Below, piece after piece: positions 11,066 through 20,900 of a DNA stretch of 64,000 nucleotides (positions are counted from its first letter, which is position 1; every line of letters begins with the position of its first letter). Origin of the DNA: Paracoccus sp. DMF-8 (GTDB taxonomy: Bacteria; Pseudomonadota; Alphaproteobacteria; Rhodobacterales; Rhodobacteraceae). The stretch is taken from NCBI RefSeq assembly GCF_029309835.1, contig NZ_JARJHL010000011.1, positions 62,001-126,000 on the forward strand, given 5' to 3'. A model generated the notes under the pieces. The model did no database searches. It was not told where the DNA came from and saw only the letters and a list, made by a program, of their open reading frames with translations. The position numbers were made by a program, and so were the translations under genes.

Positions 11066-11206
11066 TTCGGCCCCTTGCACCAAGTTCGCCGGTGGCGCAA
11101 GCGATCCCTGTCGTGATCGCAGCAATTTGCTTGCAGCCGGTCGGAAAAGCCGCGAACCTAGACGCCCTGACCAGAGGAGCGGGACGAGGCTGCCGGGCAT
11201 GAGCAT

Positions 11207-11815
11207 ATGGGGGCGCTGATGGGCAATGCATTGATCGTCATCGATATGCAGGTGGATTTCTGCCCCGGCGGCGCGCTGGCCGTGGCGGGTGGGGACGACC
11301 TGGTCGCACCGATCAACGCCATGATGCGCGACTATGATGCCGTCATCCTGACGCAGGACTGGCATCCGGCCAATCACAGCAGCTTTGCCGACAATCACCC
11401 CGGCGCGGCGCCTTTTTCGCTGGTGGAGATGCCCTATGGCCCGCAGGTGCTGTGGCCGCGCCATTGCGTCATCGGCTCGGGTGGCGCCGATCTGGTGCCG
11501 GGACTGGACACCAGCCTTGCCGATCTGGTGCTGCGCAAGGGCTTTTGCCCGGAAATCGACAGCTATTCGGCCTTTTTCGAAAATGACCACAGCACGGCCA
11601 CCGGGCTGGCGGGCTATCTGGGCGAAAGAGGTCTGAGCCATCTGACATTCGTTGGCCTTGCCCTGGATTTCTGCGTCGCCTGGTCGGCAATCGACGCGGT
11701 GAAACTGGGCTTTGGGGCGGCCGTGGTCGAAAGCGCCTGCCGGGCCATCGACCTGGACGGATCGCTGGAACAGGCGCGCCGCAACATGTGCGCCGCAGGA
11801 GTGACAATCGCATGA
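11207..11815 (+). CDS. pncA: Nicotinamidase/pyrazinamidase
   Basis: This cytoplasmic cysteine hydrolase converts nicotinamide to nicotinate for NAD salvage. The catalytic triad is visible: Asp in VIDMQVDF near residue 14, Lys in VLRKGF near 108, and Cys in ALDFCVAW near 151. Metal-binding residues appear in QDWHPANH, with the usual D-x-H arrangement. ATG 11207 and ATG 11219 are both possible; the second follows a GGGGG stretch and gives the usual N-terminus [11 protein letters not shown]. The stop overlaps the start of pncB (ATGA), so amide hydrolysis and phosphoribosylation are co-expressed. It is divergent from trhO across 141 bp. Confidence 0.95.
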   Translation: MGALMGNALIVIDMQVDFCPGGALAVAGGDDLVAPINAMMRDYDAVILTQDWHPANHSSFADNHPGAAPFSLVEMPYGPQVLWPRHCVIGSGGADLVPGLDTSLADLVLRKGFCPEIDSYSAFFENDHSTATGLAGYLGERGLSHLTFVGLALDFCVAWSAIDAVKLGFGAAVVESACRAIDLDGSLEQARRNMCAAGVTIA

Positions 11816-13122
11816 TAACCCCGACCGTCGATATCGCGACGCGCGTATACAACCATAAATGGAAAATCGACCCGATCGTCCGTTCGCTGATCGACACCGA
11901 CTTTTACAAGCTGTTGATGTGTCAGTCGATTTTTCGGAACCGTCCTGATACGAATGTGCAGTTCCAGCTGATCAACCGCACCAAATCCATCCGTCTGGCC
12001 GATATCATCGACGAAAGCGAATTGCGCCAGCAACTGGATTATGTGCGCGGGCTGTCGCTGTCGCGGGGGGAAAGCACATGGCTGCGCGGCAATACCTTTT
12101 ATGGCAAGCGCCAGATGTTCCGCCCCGATTTCATGGAGTTTCTGGAAAACCTGCAACTGCCGCCCTATCGGCTGGAAAAGAAGGACGGGCAATACGAACT
12201 GACCTTTGAAGGCAAATGGCCCGAAGTCATGCTGTGGGAAATTCCTGCGCTGGCGATCATCATGGAACTGCGCTCCCGCGCCGTGCTGAACGATATGGGC
12301 CGGTTCGAATTGCAGGTGCTTTACGCCCGCGCCATGACCCGGATCTGGGAAAAGATCGAGGAATTGCGCAAGCTTAGTCCCGATCTGCGCATTGCCGATT
12401 TCGGAACGCGGCGGCGCCACAGCTTTCTGTGGCAGGACTGGTGCGTTCAGGCGATGATCGAGGGGCTGGGCGATACGCGCTTTACCGGGACCTCGAACTG
12501 CCTGATCGCGATGCGCCGCGATATCGAGGCGATCGGCACCAACGCCCATGAATTGCCGATGGTCTATGCCGCCCTTGCCGAAAACGAGGATGCCCTGCGG
12601 CAGGCCCCCTATCGCGTTCTGGCCGACTGGCACGAGGAACATGACGGCAACCTGCGCATCATCTTGCCCGACACCTATGGCACGCGCAATTTTCTGGAAC
12701 ATGCGCCCGACTGGCTGGCGGGCTGGACCGGGATCCGGGTCGATTCCGGTGACCCCGCAGAGGGGGCAGAGCGCGCCATCGCCTGGTGGACCAGCCGTGG
12801 CGAAGATCCGCGCGACAAGCTGATCATCTTTTCCGACGGGCTGGATGTCGCCAAGATTGCCGAGCTGTTCCACCGCTTTCATGGCCGGGTCAAGGTCAGC
12901 TTTGGCTGGGGCACCTTGCTGACGAATGATTTCCGCGATCTGGTGCCGGACAATCAACTGGCGCCGTTTTCACTGGTCTGCAAGGCCGTGGCCGCGAATG
13001 GCCGGCCCACCGTCAAGCTTTCGGACAATCCCGAAAAGGCAACCGGCCCCAAGGACCAGATCGAACGTTACAAGCAGGTGTTCGGCGTCGGCGCGCAAAG
13101 ATCGGTCGCCGTCGAGGTCTGA
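11812..13122 (+). CDS. pncB: Nicotinate phosphoribosyltransferase
   Basis: This 436-residue enzyme joins nicotinate to PRPP with ATP hydrolysis, giving nicotinate mononucleotide. Family hallmarks are visible: [13 protein letters not shown] near the N-terminus, [11 protein letters not shown] near 198-208, [10 protein letters not shown], the PRPP-side [14 protein letters not shown] near 305-320, and IIFSDGLDV. It is translationally coupled to pncA by an ATGA overlap and preceded by GGAG. It ends just before a strong terminator at 13143. With pncA and the nearby nadE it makes up most of the Preiss-Handler route; nadD is not in the window. Confidence 0.95.
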   Translation: MITPTVDIATRVYNHKWKIDPIVRSLIDTDFYKLLMCQSIFRNRPDTNVQFQLINRTKSIRLADIIDESELRQQLDYVRGLSLSRGESTWLRGNTFYGKRQMFRPDFMEFLENLQLPPYRLEKKDGQYELTFEGKWPEVMLWEIPALAIIMELRSRAVLNDMGRFELQVLYARAMTRIWEKIEELRKLSPDLRIADFGTRRRHSFLWQDWCVQAMIEGLGDTRFTGTSNCLIAMRRDIEAIGTNAHELPMVYAALAENEDALRQAPYRVLADWHEEHDGNLRIILPDTYGTRNFLEHAPDWLAGWTGIRVDSGDPAEGAERAIAWWTSRGEDPRDKLIIFSDGLDVAKIAELFHRFHGRVKVSFGWGTLLTNDFRDLVPDNQLAPFSLVCKAVAANGRPTVKLSDNPEKATGPKDQIERYKQVFGVGAQRSVAVEV

Positions 13123-13142
13123 GCGGTCCTGAAACGGAAAAG

Positions 13143-13171
13143 CCCCGGCCGTTTGATACGGCCGGGGTTTT
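13143..13171. terminator. Rho-independent terminator, probably bidirectional
   Basis: CCCCGGCCG at 13143-13151 pairs perfectly with CGGCCGGGG at 13159-13167 around a 7-base loop and is followed by TTTT; AAAA precedes it on the other side. It lies 20 bp after pncB and 20 bp before the end of the convergent Hint gene, so it can serve both. Confidence 0.85.
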
Positions 13172-13192
13172 CAATTCGTATTCCGGCGCCGA

Positions 13193-14347
13193 TCAGCCGC
13201 GCCCGGCGCCTTGCAATTCGCGCCCGTTGGCGGCGTGGCGTTGTGCCAGTTTGCGCCCTTCGCGGCCCGTGCCGATCGGACGCGCCGCTGCGAATTCGTG
13301 ATCCGCATCGGTCAGTTCCGGGAACAGCGCAATCATTTCCGCGCGCGCTGCCGGATCGACGGCCCGCAGCGCCTCGGTTCCGGTGAACAGCGACTCGGTC
13401 GCGGCGCCTTCGGACAGGATGATTTCGTGCTGGTCGAACAGCAGGTGGAAATATTCCAGATCTTCGGCGCTGTCGTCGATGTCGATACCGTCGATATCGG
13501 TCAGGAACTTGGCGGCGATCAGCACCTCGGTTTCGCCCATCATGCGGGCCGCGATTTTCGAGCTGATCAGAATGCGGTGCTGCTGCGAGACATACAGATC
13601 GCGTTCCGGCAGGTTCTGGCCAAGCGCGCCGGCCCGGATGCGGACGGGGCGCAGTTTCGGGAACATCTGCAGCAGTTCGGAACCCATCTTTTTCGAGCCG
13701 ATCCAGCGCAGCGGCTGCAGCCCGTTGTCACGGGTGACGACCAGATCGCCGACCTTCAGATCCTCGACCGCGACATTGCCGCGATCCGTCAGGATCATGG
13801 TGCCGTTGCGAAAGCAGATGAACGCCGGGGCGTTGTCCATCTGGTAACGCGACGTATCAAGATGCGTAAAATCGTTTTGGGCGACGGATGTGATCTGAAT
13901 GGATTGTATGGGTTTGGTGGTCAGCGCCTCGATCTCTTGCGCCGTTGCCCCGTGAGGCGGCGGCACAAGCCCGAGATTGCCAAGCGTGTCCTGCACCACG
14001 CGCAGCAGGACGTTCTGCGCCACAGTTCCGTCCGTGTATGTCACCGTCCCGCGATAAAGGATGCCGGTGTCGATTTCGACCGTGCCGCCCACATGCGTCA
14101 CAGGATCGTCGCGGTCGGAACGGTTGGACATATTGTCGAAGGGAATCAACCCGTCCGAGTTTGAATCATACAGCGAAACTTCGTTGATGTTGCGCGCAAG
14201 CGGATTGTCGGCGCTTCCGAAGGTCTGACCGACCAGCTCCCCCGCGCGCTCAGCGCCGGCGGTGGGAGTGCCGTTGTTATACTCGGTCGGATCCAGGTCG
14301 CGATGGTGTCCCAGTAAAATGACACCGATTGTGGTGGTCGTCGGCAT
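13193..14347 (-). CDS. Hint-domain protein (Hint_2 type)
   Basis: The 384-residue protein has a C-terminal Hedgehog/intein-like domain from about residue 175: FICFRNGTMILTDRG, VAVEDLKVGDLVVTRDNG, QPLRWIGSKK, then a histidine-bearing segment YVSQQHRILISS. Rhodobacterales carry many such proteins, often secreted, with possible self-cleavage at the Cys/Asn-type junction. The N-terminal 170 residues are acidic and Asp/Asn/Thr-rich, resembling extracellular calcium-binding repeats, but no canonical RTX nonapeptides are present. It shares the terminator at 13143 with pncB. The start ATG 14347 follows GAGTGGAAATACC. Function is unknown; autoprocessing is inferred from the family. Confidence 0.82.
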   Translation of the reverse strand: MPTTTTIGVILLGHHRDLDPTEYNNGTPTAGAERAGELVGQTFGSADNPLARNINEVSLYDSNSDGLIPFDNMSNRSDRDDPVTHVGGTVEIDTGILYRGTVTYTDGTVAQNVLLRVVQDTLGNLGLVPPPHGATAQEIEALTTKPIQSIQITSVAQNDFTHLDTSRYQMDNAPAFICFRNGTMILTDRGNVAVEDLKVGDLVVTRDNGLQPLRWIGSKKMGSELLQMFPKLRPVRIRAGALGQNLPERDLYVSQQHRILISSKIAARMMGETEVLIAAKFLTDIDGIDIDDSAEDLEYFHLLFDQHEIILSEGAATESLFTGTEALRAVDPAARAEMIALFPELTDADHEFAAARPIGTGREGRKLAQRHAANGRELQGAGRG

Positions 14348-14672
14348 GGTATTTCCACTCTTTCACAGCAACCCAGAAATTGAGTTGCGACAAGTTGAAC
14401 ATTTGAACCTATGGGCGCGCTGACTGCCTTGGATATTGGCCATGACCTCGTCCGAAAGCGTCGGAGAGAGCAGCCGTGTGCACCCGCCAGAAACCCAATC
14501 AATACGCAAATTACAGCAGGTTTCCAGCTGTCGGAAAAGCTGGGTAATGAAACCAGCTTTATTGAAATTTTTCTAATTTTTTACCAGTCTTTGGGTGGTG
14601 TGCTGGTGTTCAGCCCCCGGAAACCCGTGGGCGGGCTGGCGATGAGGCTGCCCGCCCGACACGGTATGTCGT
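14348..14672. other. Intergenic region, 325 bp
   Basis: No gene is seen. The part near 14500-14580 is AT-rich and presumably holds the promoter of the Hint gene (minus strand). The part near 14629-14657 contains a perfect 8-bp hairpin just beyond the nadE stop. Confidence 0.4.
14629..14657 (-). terminator. Hairpin downstream of nadE, possible terminator
   Basis: GGGCGGGC at 14629-14636 pairs perfectly with GCCCGCCC at 14650-14657 around a 13-base loop. It lies 16 bp beyond the nadE stop. The U-tract is poor, so termination may be partial or factor-dependent. Confidence 0.4.
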
Positions 14673-16343
14673 CTAGATCCGGTCGCGCCAGCGATTGACC
14701 AGCGGGTAACGGCGATCCAGCCAGAATGCCTTGGTGGAGATGCGCGGGCCGGGTGCGGCCTGATAGCGTTTCCATTCGCTGATATACAAAAGCTTTTCGA
14801 TTTTTGCGACGGTTTCGGCATCGAAACCCTGCGCGACCAGATCGGCGAGCGACTGGTCCTTTTCCACCAGACCCTCAAGGATGGCATCCAGCACCTCGTA
14901 AGGGGGCAGGCTGTCCTGATCCTTTTGGTCGGGGCGCAGCTCGGCCGAGGGGGGTTTGGTGATGATGCGGGGCGGAATGACCTCTCCGGCGCGGCCCAGC
15001 ATCCAGTCGCGGTGATTGGCGTTGCGCCAGCGGCAGGTTTCAAAGACGCGGGTTTTATACAGGTCCTTGATCGGGTTATAGCCGCCCGCCATGTCGCCAT
15101 AGATCGTGCAATAGCCGACCGCGACCTCGGACTTGTTGCCGGTGGTCAGCAGCAGCGCGCCGAATTTGTTGGAAATCGCCATCAGCATGACGCCGCGCAG
15201 GCGGGACTGGATGTTTTCCTCGGTGATGTCGGGGGTGGTGCCCGCCATCAGATGGGCCAGCGCGCCAGACACGGCATCGCGGGCGCTGTCGATATGGACC
15301 TCATCCATCTTCGCGCCGATGCGGGCGGCGCAATCGGCTGCATCCTCAAGGCTTTCGGCCGATGTGAACTCGCTTGGCAGCATCACGCATTGGACGTTTT
15401 CGGGGCCGATGGCATCGGCGGCGATGGTCGCGACCAGCGCCAGATCGATCCCGCCCGACATGCCCAGAAGCGCCCTGGAAAAGCCGGATTTGCGCATGTA
15501 GTCGCGCAGGCCCAGCATCATCGCCTGATAATCCTGTTCCCATTCGTCGGGCTGGGGGTCCATCTGGCCCGGCTCTGCCCGCCAACCCGCATCGGTGTTC
15601 ACGAAATCCAGATCGACCAGCATCTCGGCAAAGGGTGCCAGTTGCATGACCTTGACCGCGCCGCCATTCGGGCCGGGGTTCAGCACGAAACTGGCGCCGT
15701 CATAGACCTGATCGTCCTGCCCCCCGACCGAGTTCAGATAGACCAGCGGCAGGCCGGATTCGACGACGCGGCCGACCATATGGCCCATGCGCAGGTCCAG
15801 CTTGCTGCGGTGATAGGGGCTGCCGTTCGGGACCAGCAGGATTTCCGCCCCGGTTTCCGCCAGCGTTTCCGTGACCTCGGGCCACCAGCTGTCTTCGCAG
15901 ATCGGGCTGCCGATGCGGACCGGGCCAAGGCGGTAGGGGCCAGAGATCGGGCCGGGATCGAACAGGCGCAATTCGTCGAACAACTGCTTGTGCGGCAGGT
16001 TGTGTTTCAGCACGCGGGCGACGATCTGGCCGCCTTGCAGGATGTAATAGGCGTTGAACAGCTTGCCGCCATCCGCCAGAGGTCCGCCGATGCCGATCGC
16101 CGGGCCATCTGCACAGTCGCGGGCCAGATCCGCGATCACCCGCATCGCATCGCGGGTGAATGCCGGTTTCAGCACCAGATCCTGCGTCTGATAGCCGGTC
16201 ACGAACATCTCGGGCAGGGCCAGCATGTCCGCGCCGCGCGCCTTGGCGGTTTCCCATGCCGCGCGCGCCTTTTGCGCATTGCCGGACAGATCGCCCACGG
16301 TCGGGTTCAACTGGCCCAGAGTGATGCGGAAGCGTTCGGTCAT
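14673..16343 (-). CDS. nadE: Glutamine-dependent NAD+ synthetase, with altered PP-loop
   Basis: The 556-residue protein amidates nicotinate adenine dinucleotide to NAD+. The N-terminal nitrilase-type glutaminase keeps its triad: Glu in LPEMFVTGY, Lys in LKHNLPHKQ, Cys in SPICEDSWW. The C-terminal synthetase domain has LLTTGNKSEVAVGYCT and GGYNPIKDLYKT. The ATP-pyrophosphatase loop reads GMSGGIDLALVA, where the family has SGGIDSALVA; the codon is CTG instead of a serine codon. Start ATG 16343 follows GGAG; a frame extending upstream to 16544 has no support. Apart from this substitution the gene looks intact and is presumably essential. Confidence 0.93.
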   Translation of the reverse strand: MTERFRITLGQLNPTVGDLSGNAQKARAAWETAKARGADMLALPEMFVTGYQTQDLVLKPAFTRDAMRVIADLARDCADGPAIGIGGPLADGGKLFNAYYILQGGQIVARVLKHNLPHKQLFDELRLFDPGPISGPYRLGPVRIGSPICEDSWWPEVTETLAETGAEILLVPNGSPYHRSKLDLRMGHMVGRVVESGLPLVYLNSVGGQDDQVYDGASFVLNPGPNGGAVKVMQLAPFAEMLVDLDFVNTDAGWRAEPGQMDPQPDEWEQDYQAMMLGLRDYMRKSGFSRALLGMSGGIDLALVATIAADAIGPENVQCVMLPSEFTSAESLEDAADCAARIGAKMDEVHIDSARDAVSGALAHLMAGTTPDITEENIQSRLRGVMLMAISNKFGALLLTTGNKSEVAVGYCTIYGDMAGGYNPIKDLYKTRVFETCRWRNANHRDWMLGRAGEVIPPRIITKPPSAELRPDQKDQDSLPPYEVLDAILEGLVEKDQSLADLVAQGFDAETVAKIEKLLYISEWKRYQAAPGPRISTKAFWLDRRYPLVNRWRDRI

Positions 16344-16504
16344 GGCGGTCTCCGTGGTTCCTTCGCATTGTTGATAGGCGAGGCGGCGCGAAAGGAAAAG
16401 TCGGCCTTTGCGCCCGCTGGCCTCATGCGGTAAACCCGGTGAAAACACGGCCAACGGAAATATGGCCAGCGAAAACACGGGCAACCCGGTAGGAGAGCAG
16501 GGCG

Positions 16505-17980
16505 ATGAAGGCAGCGATTGCCATTGCGGCGGTATTTCTGGCAAGCGCCGGGATGGCTGCTGCGGAATCGGTCATCACCAAGCAATATGATGACGGCGGC
16601 GTCTACGAAGGCACCTTCCGCAACGGCAAGCAGCACGGGCGCGGCACCTATACGCTGCCCAACGGCTATTCCTATACCGGCGATTGGGTCGAGGGTGAAA
16701 TTCTGGGGCAGGGCAAGGCGAGCTTTCCCAATGGTTCCGTCTACGAAGGCGCCTTTGCCCAGGGCAAGCCGAACGGCAAGGGCCAGATCACCTATGCCGA
16801 TGGCGGCACCTATGAAGGCGATTGGCTGGACGGCGAGATCACCGGGCAGGGCGTGGCGCGCTATGCCAATGGTTCCGTCTACGAAGGCGGTTTCCTGAAC
16901 GCGCTGCACAATGGCAAGGGCGTGCTGACCCAGCCCAACGGCTACCGCTACGAAGGCGATTGGGTGCGCGGCGCCAAGGAGGGGCAGGGCAAGATCACCT
17001 ATCCCGACGGCGCGGTCTATGACGGCGGAATGCTGGCCAACCAGCGCGCCGGTCAGGGCACGCTGACCATGCCGGACGGGCTGACCTATACCGGCGGATG
17101 GGCCGCAGGCCAGATGAGCGGCGAGGGCAAGCTGGTCCAGACCTCGGGCGACACCTACGAGGGCCGCATGGCCAATGGCAAGCGCGAGGGCGAGGGCGTC
17201 GCCACCTATCAGAACGGCGACCGCTATGAAGGCACGTTCCGCAATGACCGGCGCGAGGGGCGCGGCGTCTTTACCGGCACCGATGGCTATGCCTATGACG
17301 GCACCTGGGTCGATGGCCGGATGGAGGGCGCGGGCCGCATCACCTACCCGGATGGCGCGGTCTATGACGGTGCCTTGCTGAACGACCTGCCCGAAGGCAA
17401 GGGCCGCATCACCTATCCCGACGGTTCGACCTATGAAGGCGATTGGGTCGCGGGCGTGATCGAAGGGCAGGGCACCGCCAGATATGCCAATGGGCTGGTC
17501 TATGAAGGCGGCTTCCGCAATGCCCGCAACGACGGTCAGGGCCGCATGGTCTATCCCGATGGCTATGTCTATAACGGCGCCTGGCGCGAGGGGCAGCGCC
17601 ACGGCGAAGGTCAGGCCACCTATCCCGACGGCACCACCTATGACGGCCATTTCGTCGATGGCCTGCGCGAAGGCCGTGGCCGCCTGATCACCCCCAACGG
17701 TTTCCGCTACGAAGGGAGCTGGAAGGCCGGGGAAATCGACGGCGAAGGCACGGCCACCTATCCGAACGGCGATGTCTATACCGGCAATTTCGTCGCGGCC
17801 AAGCGTCAGGGCGCGGGCGTCATGCGCTATGCCACGGGTCAGGTCGCGGCAGGCGAATGGGAAGACAACCGCCCCGTCCGCCTTGATCCCGAACAATCCG
17901 TCAACGCCCCGGCAACAGAGGCCGAAACCGCCCCGGCCGACACCCCCGAGACGCAGGTCCCGGACGAGCCCGATCAGTGA
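16505..17980 (+). CDS. Secreted MORN-repeat protein
   Basis: The 491-residue protein has a signal peptide (MKAAIAIAAVFLASAGMAAA, cleavage near residue 20). It is then built almost wholly of MORN repeats: I count 18 full 23-residue units of the form Y-E/D-G-D/x-W/F-x5-G-x-G, plus a degenerate nineteenth. The tail is Pro/Glu/Ala/Thr-rich. MORN repeats form an elongated beta-hairpin stack; in bacteria they are often periplasmic or cell-surface and functionally uncharacterised. A good ribosome site GGAGAGCAGGGCG precedes the ATG. It is divergent from nadE. The high repeat number makes length variation by recombination likely. No enzymatic domain is visible. Confidence 0.88.
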   Translation: MKAAIAIAAVFLASAGMAAAESVITKQYDDGGVYEGTFRNGKQHGRGTYTLPNGYSYTGDWVEGEILGQGKASFPNGSVYEGAFAQGKPNGKGQITYADGGTYEGDWLDGEITGQGVARYANGSVYEGGFLNALHNGKGVLTQPNGYRYEGDWVRGAKEGQGKITYPDGAVYDGGMLANQRAGQGTLTMPDGLTYTGGWAAGQMSGEGKLVQTSGDTYEGRMANGKREGEGVATYQNGDRYEGTFRNDRREGRGVFTGTDGYAYDGTWVDGRMEGAGRITYPDGAVYDGALLNDLPEGKGRITYPDGSTYEGDWVAGVIEGQGTARYANGLVYEGGFRNARNDGQGRMVYPDGYVYNGAWREGQRHGEGQATYPDGTTYDGHFVDGLREGRGRLITPNGFRYEGSWKAGEIDGEGTATYPNGDVYTGNFVAAKRQGAGVMRYATGQVAAGEWEDNRPVRLDPEQSVNAPATEAETAPADTPETQVPDEPDQ

Positions 17981-18353
17981 ATTCGTCGCGCTGCCCGTGA
18001 CGGCGGCGGTCATGTCGCGACATGCTGCGCTGAAGGGCGGCGCAATGGCACAGGCGCATATGACGACCAAGGATCGCAGCCGGGCCGACGACGCCTTGCC
18101 CTGCGGTCCCAAGGGGCGACGGAACGGCCTGTCCCCTTGGCGTCATGGACGGAACCGGAAAACTTTCCGTCCCGCAGCATATTCGGAACAGGCGACCGGG
18201 GCGTCCGGGTCTGTCGCTGCCTGTGCGGGTGGGCGTGATTGGCTGCCGGCGACCTTTGGGCGGCAGGGCTGGCATTCCGGAAAAGCAGGCGTTGCGGATT
18301 GGCGGTCGCAATGCCAAGAATGCGGCCGGAACGACCCTGAAACGGAGCCCGTC
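17981..18353. other. Intergenic region, 373 bp
   Basis: No credible gene is seen; the open frames here are continuations of other frames. The stretch separates the MORN gene from the PPC-like gene and should hold the latter's promoter. The ribosome site ACGGAGCC lies just before ATG 18354. Confidence 0.4.
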
Positions 18354-19640
18354 ATGACACCTTTCAACAGGCCGGTGGGCCTGTCGCTTTGCGCGCTGAT
18401 GGCGCTCGCGACGCCCGGACTTGCACAGGATGAGACGCCCCGGCCCGCCGAGCAGGCTGCGGTCGCCTCTGTCGCCACCTGCGGCGGCGAGACTGCCGCC
18501 TGGATCGCTAATGCGGCGGATGGATCGGATGTCTCGGGTGCCGAAAGCCCCCTGCAGATGTCGGTCGGCGCCCATGCCCAGGGCGGTGCGCTGATCGGTT
18601 TCCGCGTCACGGGCGAAAGCGAAGGCGTCCGGATCGAGGCCGTCTCGAACGATGGCGATCCCAGCATCGTGCTGCTGACCGCCGATGGCGACAGCATTGC
18701 GGAAAACGACGATGCCGGGGGCACGCTGAATTCGCGGATCGAAACCACGCTTGGGCCGGGCGATTACTGCGTGCGTGTCCAGTCATTTGACGGGGGCGGC
18801 GTGGCGGCGCAGGTGCAGGTCGGCACGCAGGACCAGCCCCGGCTGTTCGAAGACAACGTCAGCGCAAGCGACCGCATCGGGACCTGCAACGCCTCGACCG
18901 AGATGGTCGAACTGATGCCGGGCGATCTGGATCAGGGGCTTGAGAATGGCCGCGTTTCGCTGGCCGTTCCGGGCAATCGGGTCAGCTATCTGCGCTTCGA
19001 TCTGGCCAAACCCACGGCGCTGACGCTGCGCGCGGAATCGGACCGGCTGGACCCGACGGTCGTGCTGTTCGACTTTGCCGGTCAGCGGCTGGCGGAAAAC
19101 GACGACGCGGATGGCACCAATTCGCGGCTGGATTTCCCCGCCCAGCTTGAGGCGGGCAGCTATTGCCTTGCCGTCACGGCGCTGACGGCGGGCGAACAGG
19201 ACATTCAGGTTTCGGCCGAGAAACTGGACGCGGAAAGCTTTCTGGCGGGGGCTTACCGTCGCGGCGAAATCGTCCCCCCGTTCGATGGCGATTTCCCGGT
19301 GACCCAACTGGATCTGGCCAAGCCCGCGCATACCCCCGTCCTGCTGGGGGGCAGCGCGCAGTGGTTCACCTTTCAGATCGACCGCAACGCGGTCGTCGTG
19401 ATCGAGGCCTATGGCTCCCTGTCCGGCGCCGATCCGAAACTGGCGCTGTTTGGCGAAAACGGCGCAGTTCTGGCCGAAAACGATGATTACGGCGATTCGC
19501 GCGATTCCCGTTTGCCGCCGACCAGGCTGGCACCGGGCCGCTATATGATCGCGCTGACCGATGTCGGCGCGTCAGGCTTTGCCAGCGGTTCGGCGCGTGC
19601 CGTGGCACTGGTGACCGAAAGCTATCTGCGCGCCGAATAG
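18354..19640 (+). CDS. Exported protein with three PPC-like (pre-peptidase C-terminal) repeats
   Basis: The 428-residue product begins with a signal peptide ending near ALATPGLAQ. Three related beta-sandwich units follow, each with DPx(I/V)xL...AENDD and a closing G.Y(C/M) strand: DPSIVLLTADGDSIAENDD, DPTVVLFDFAGQRLAENDD and DPKLALFGENGAVLAENDD. This is the pattern of bacterial pre-peptidase C-terminal domains, which accompany secreted proteases but also occur alone. No protease domain is present. Paired cysteines in the first two units suggest periplasmic disulfides. The gene is followed by a terminator at 19664. Function is unknown; a surface or envelope-binding role is a guess. Confidence 0.72.
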   Translation: MTPFNRPVGLSLCALMALATPGLAQDETPRPAEQAAVASVATCGGETAAWIANAADGSDVSGAESPLQMSVGAHAQGGALIGFRVTGESEGVRIEAVSNDGDPSIVLLTADGDSIAENDDAGGTLNSRIETTLGPGDYCVRVQSFDGGGVAAQVQVGTQDQPRLFEDNVSASDRIGTCNASTEMVELMPGDLDQGLENGRVSLAVPGNRVSYLRFDLAKPTALTLRAESDRLDPTVVLFDFAGQRLAENDDADGTNSRLDFPAQLEAGSYCLAVTALTAGEQDIQVSAEKLDAESFLAGAYRRGEIVPPFDGDFPVTQLDLAKPAHTPVLLGGSAQWFTFQIDRNAVVVIEAYGSLSGADPKLALFGENGAVLAENDDYGDSRDSRLPPTRLAPGRYMIALTDVGASGFASGSARAVALVTESYLRAE

Positions 19641-19663
19641 GCGCGGCGATATCCGTTGACAGG

Positions 19664-19692
19664 CGCCGGTCCGGTTTCGGGCCGGCGTTTTC
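19664..19692 (+). terminator. Rho-independent terminator
   Basis: A 9-bp stem (CGCCGGTCC 19664-19672 with GGGCCGGCG 19679-19687, one T-G wobble) with a 6-base loop is followed by TTTT. It lies 24 bp after the PPC-like gene. Confidence 0.75.
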
Positions 19693-19860
19693 ATGTCCGG
19701 CCGGGTGACAATCCGGGATGGGTGTTGCGAAAAGAATGGTTTACAGAGAAAAATGGATTTGTGACAGGTTAACTATCTCTTAATTCTTTGCTCCATTCCT
19801 TGCGCGTTTCATGGATATATTCGGTTTTGAGTGGGTGATTCTTTTGGTGAGTGTAATTTG

Positions 19861-20766
19861 ATGCTCATGTTGGGCACGCTATTGGGGCTGGTATTCGGTG
19901 GTTTGGCGCTTGATGCGACCATCAATGCCACCAATTCCGACAGGGAAAATGACGACCCCGGCGAAAATCCGGGTGAAAATCTGGGCGAGAATCCCGGTCA
20001 CAATTCCACGCCCGGAGACACGCTGACCGGCACCTCGGGCGACGATTGGCTGGGCGGCACGGATCGCGACGACCACCTGATCGGCGGCGCGGGCGATGAC
20101 GATCTGTTCGGCGGTCAGGGCCATGACAGGCTGGAGGGTGGCGACGGCAATGACTGGCTGCATGGCGATGGCGATTACGGCCCCGGTGGGGATGACCTGC
20201 TGATCGGCGGCAATGGCGACGACATGCTGGCCGGTGACAATGGCAATGACACCTTGCTGGGCGGTGCGGGCGACGACAGCCTGATGGGCGGCGATGGCGA
20301 TGACAGCCTTGTTGCCGGACCAGGCCATGACACGCTGATGGGCGGCGCGGGCAATGACACGCTGATCGCCGGGCCGGGCGAAGATGACCTGTCCGGCGGC
20401 CTTGGCGACGACCTGCTGATCGGTTCGGACAGCCCCGGTCGTGCGTGGATGCATGGCGGCGAAGGCGACGATACGATCATCGGCCATGACGATGACTTCA
20501 TCGAAGGGGGCGAGGGCAATGACCTGTTCATTCTGGCCGCCGACAGCCCCGCCACGCCGCCGCTGATCGGCGATTACGATGCGCGTTTTGACCGCATCGA
20601 AATCTGGATCGACCGCCAGCCCGGTGACGCCGAACCCTGGATTTCGGTCGCGACCGATGATGACGGGATGAGCGTGATCAGCGTTGACGATATCGCCGTC
20701 GGCCGGGTTGCGGGCTCTGCGGTCGAATTGCGCGATCTGATCGTGACGCGGATGACGGGCGCCTGA
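19861..20766 (+). CDS. RTX (hemolysin-type calcium-binding repeat) protein
   Basis: The 301-residue protein starts with a hydrophobic segment [17 protein letters not shown], then an Asn/Glu/Gly-rich linker with short ENPGEN-like repeats. From about residue 55 to 220 it is an array of GGxGxDxLx nonapeptides ([33 protein letters not shown] and others), which bind calcium as a beta-roll after secretion. The remaining C-terminus resembles the M10/serralysin-type C-terminal cap that carries the type I secretion signal. I prefer ATG 19861, preceded by GGTGAG, to GTG 19831. No catalytic domain is seen. Upstream DNA is AT-rich, suggesting a separate promoter. Probable role: secreted or surface protein. 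Confidence 0.85.
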   Translation: MLMLGTLLGLVFGGLALDATINATNSDRENDDPGENPGENLGENPGHNSTPGDTLTGTSGDDWLGGTDRDDHLIGGAGDDDLFGGQGHDRLEGGDGNDWLHGDGDYGPGGDDLLIGGNGDDMLAGDNGNDTLLGGAGDDSLMGGDGDDSLVAGPGHDTLMGGAGNDTLIAGPGEDDLSGGLGDDLLIGSDSPGRAWMHGGEGDDTIIGHDDDFIEGGEGNDLFILAADSPATPPLIGDYDARFDRIEIWIDRQPGDAEPWISVATDDDGMSVISVDDIAVGRVAGSAVELRDLIVTRMTGA

Positions 20767-20900
20767 TTCAGCTTTTCTTTTGCTGCGTTTGGCGCTATAG
20801 CCCCTCGATCCGTTTGGGAAACCGGGCGGTTTGCATGACGGACCTTGCTGGACGACATCCCGGCCTGTGCCCGAAACCCTTGTTTCTGAAAGGAGATCCG

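Noticed and set aside
16344-18112. 590-codon minus-strand frame across the MORN gene with regular repeats
   Set aside because: The repeats are the antisense of the MORN codons; no independent start or function.
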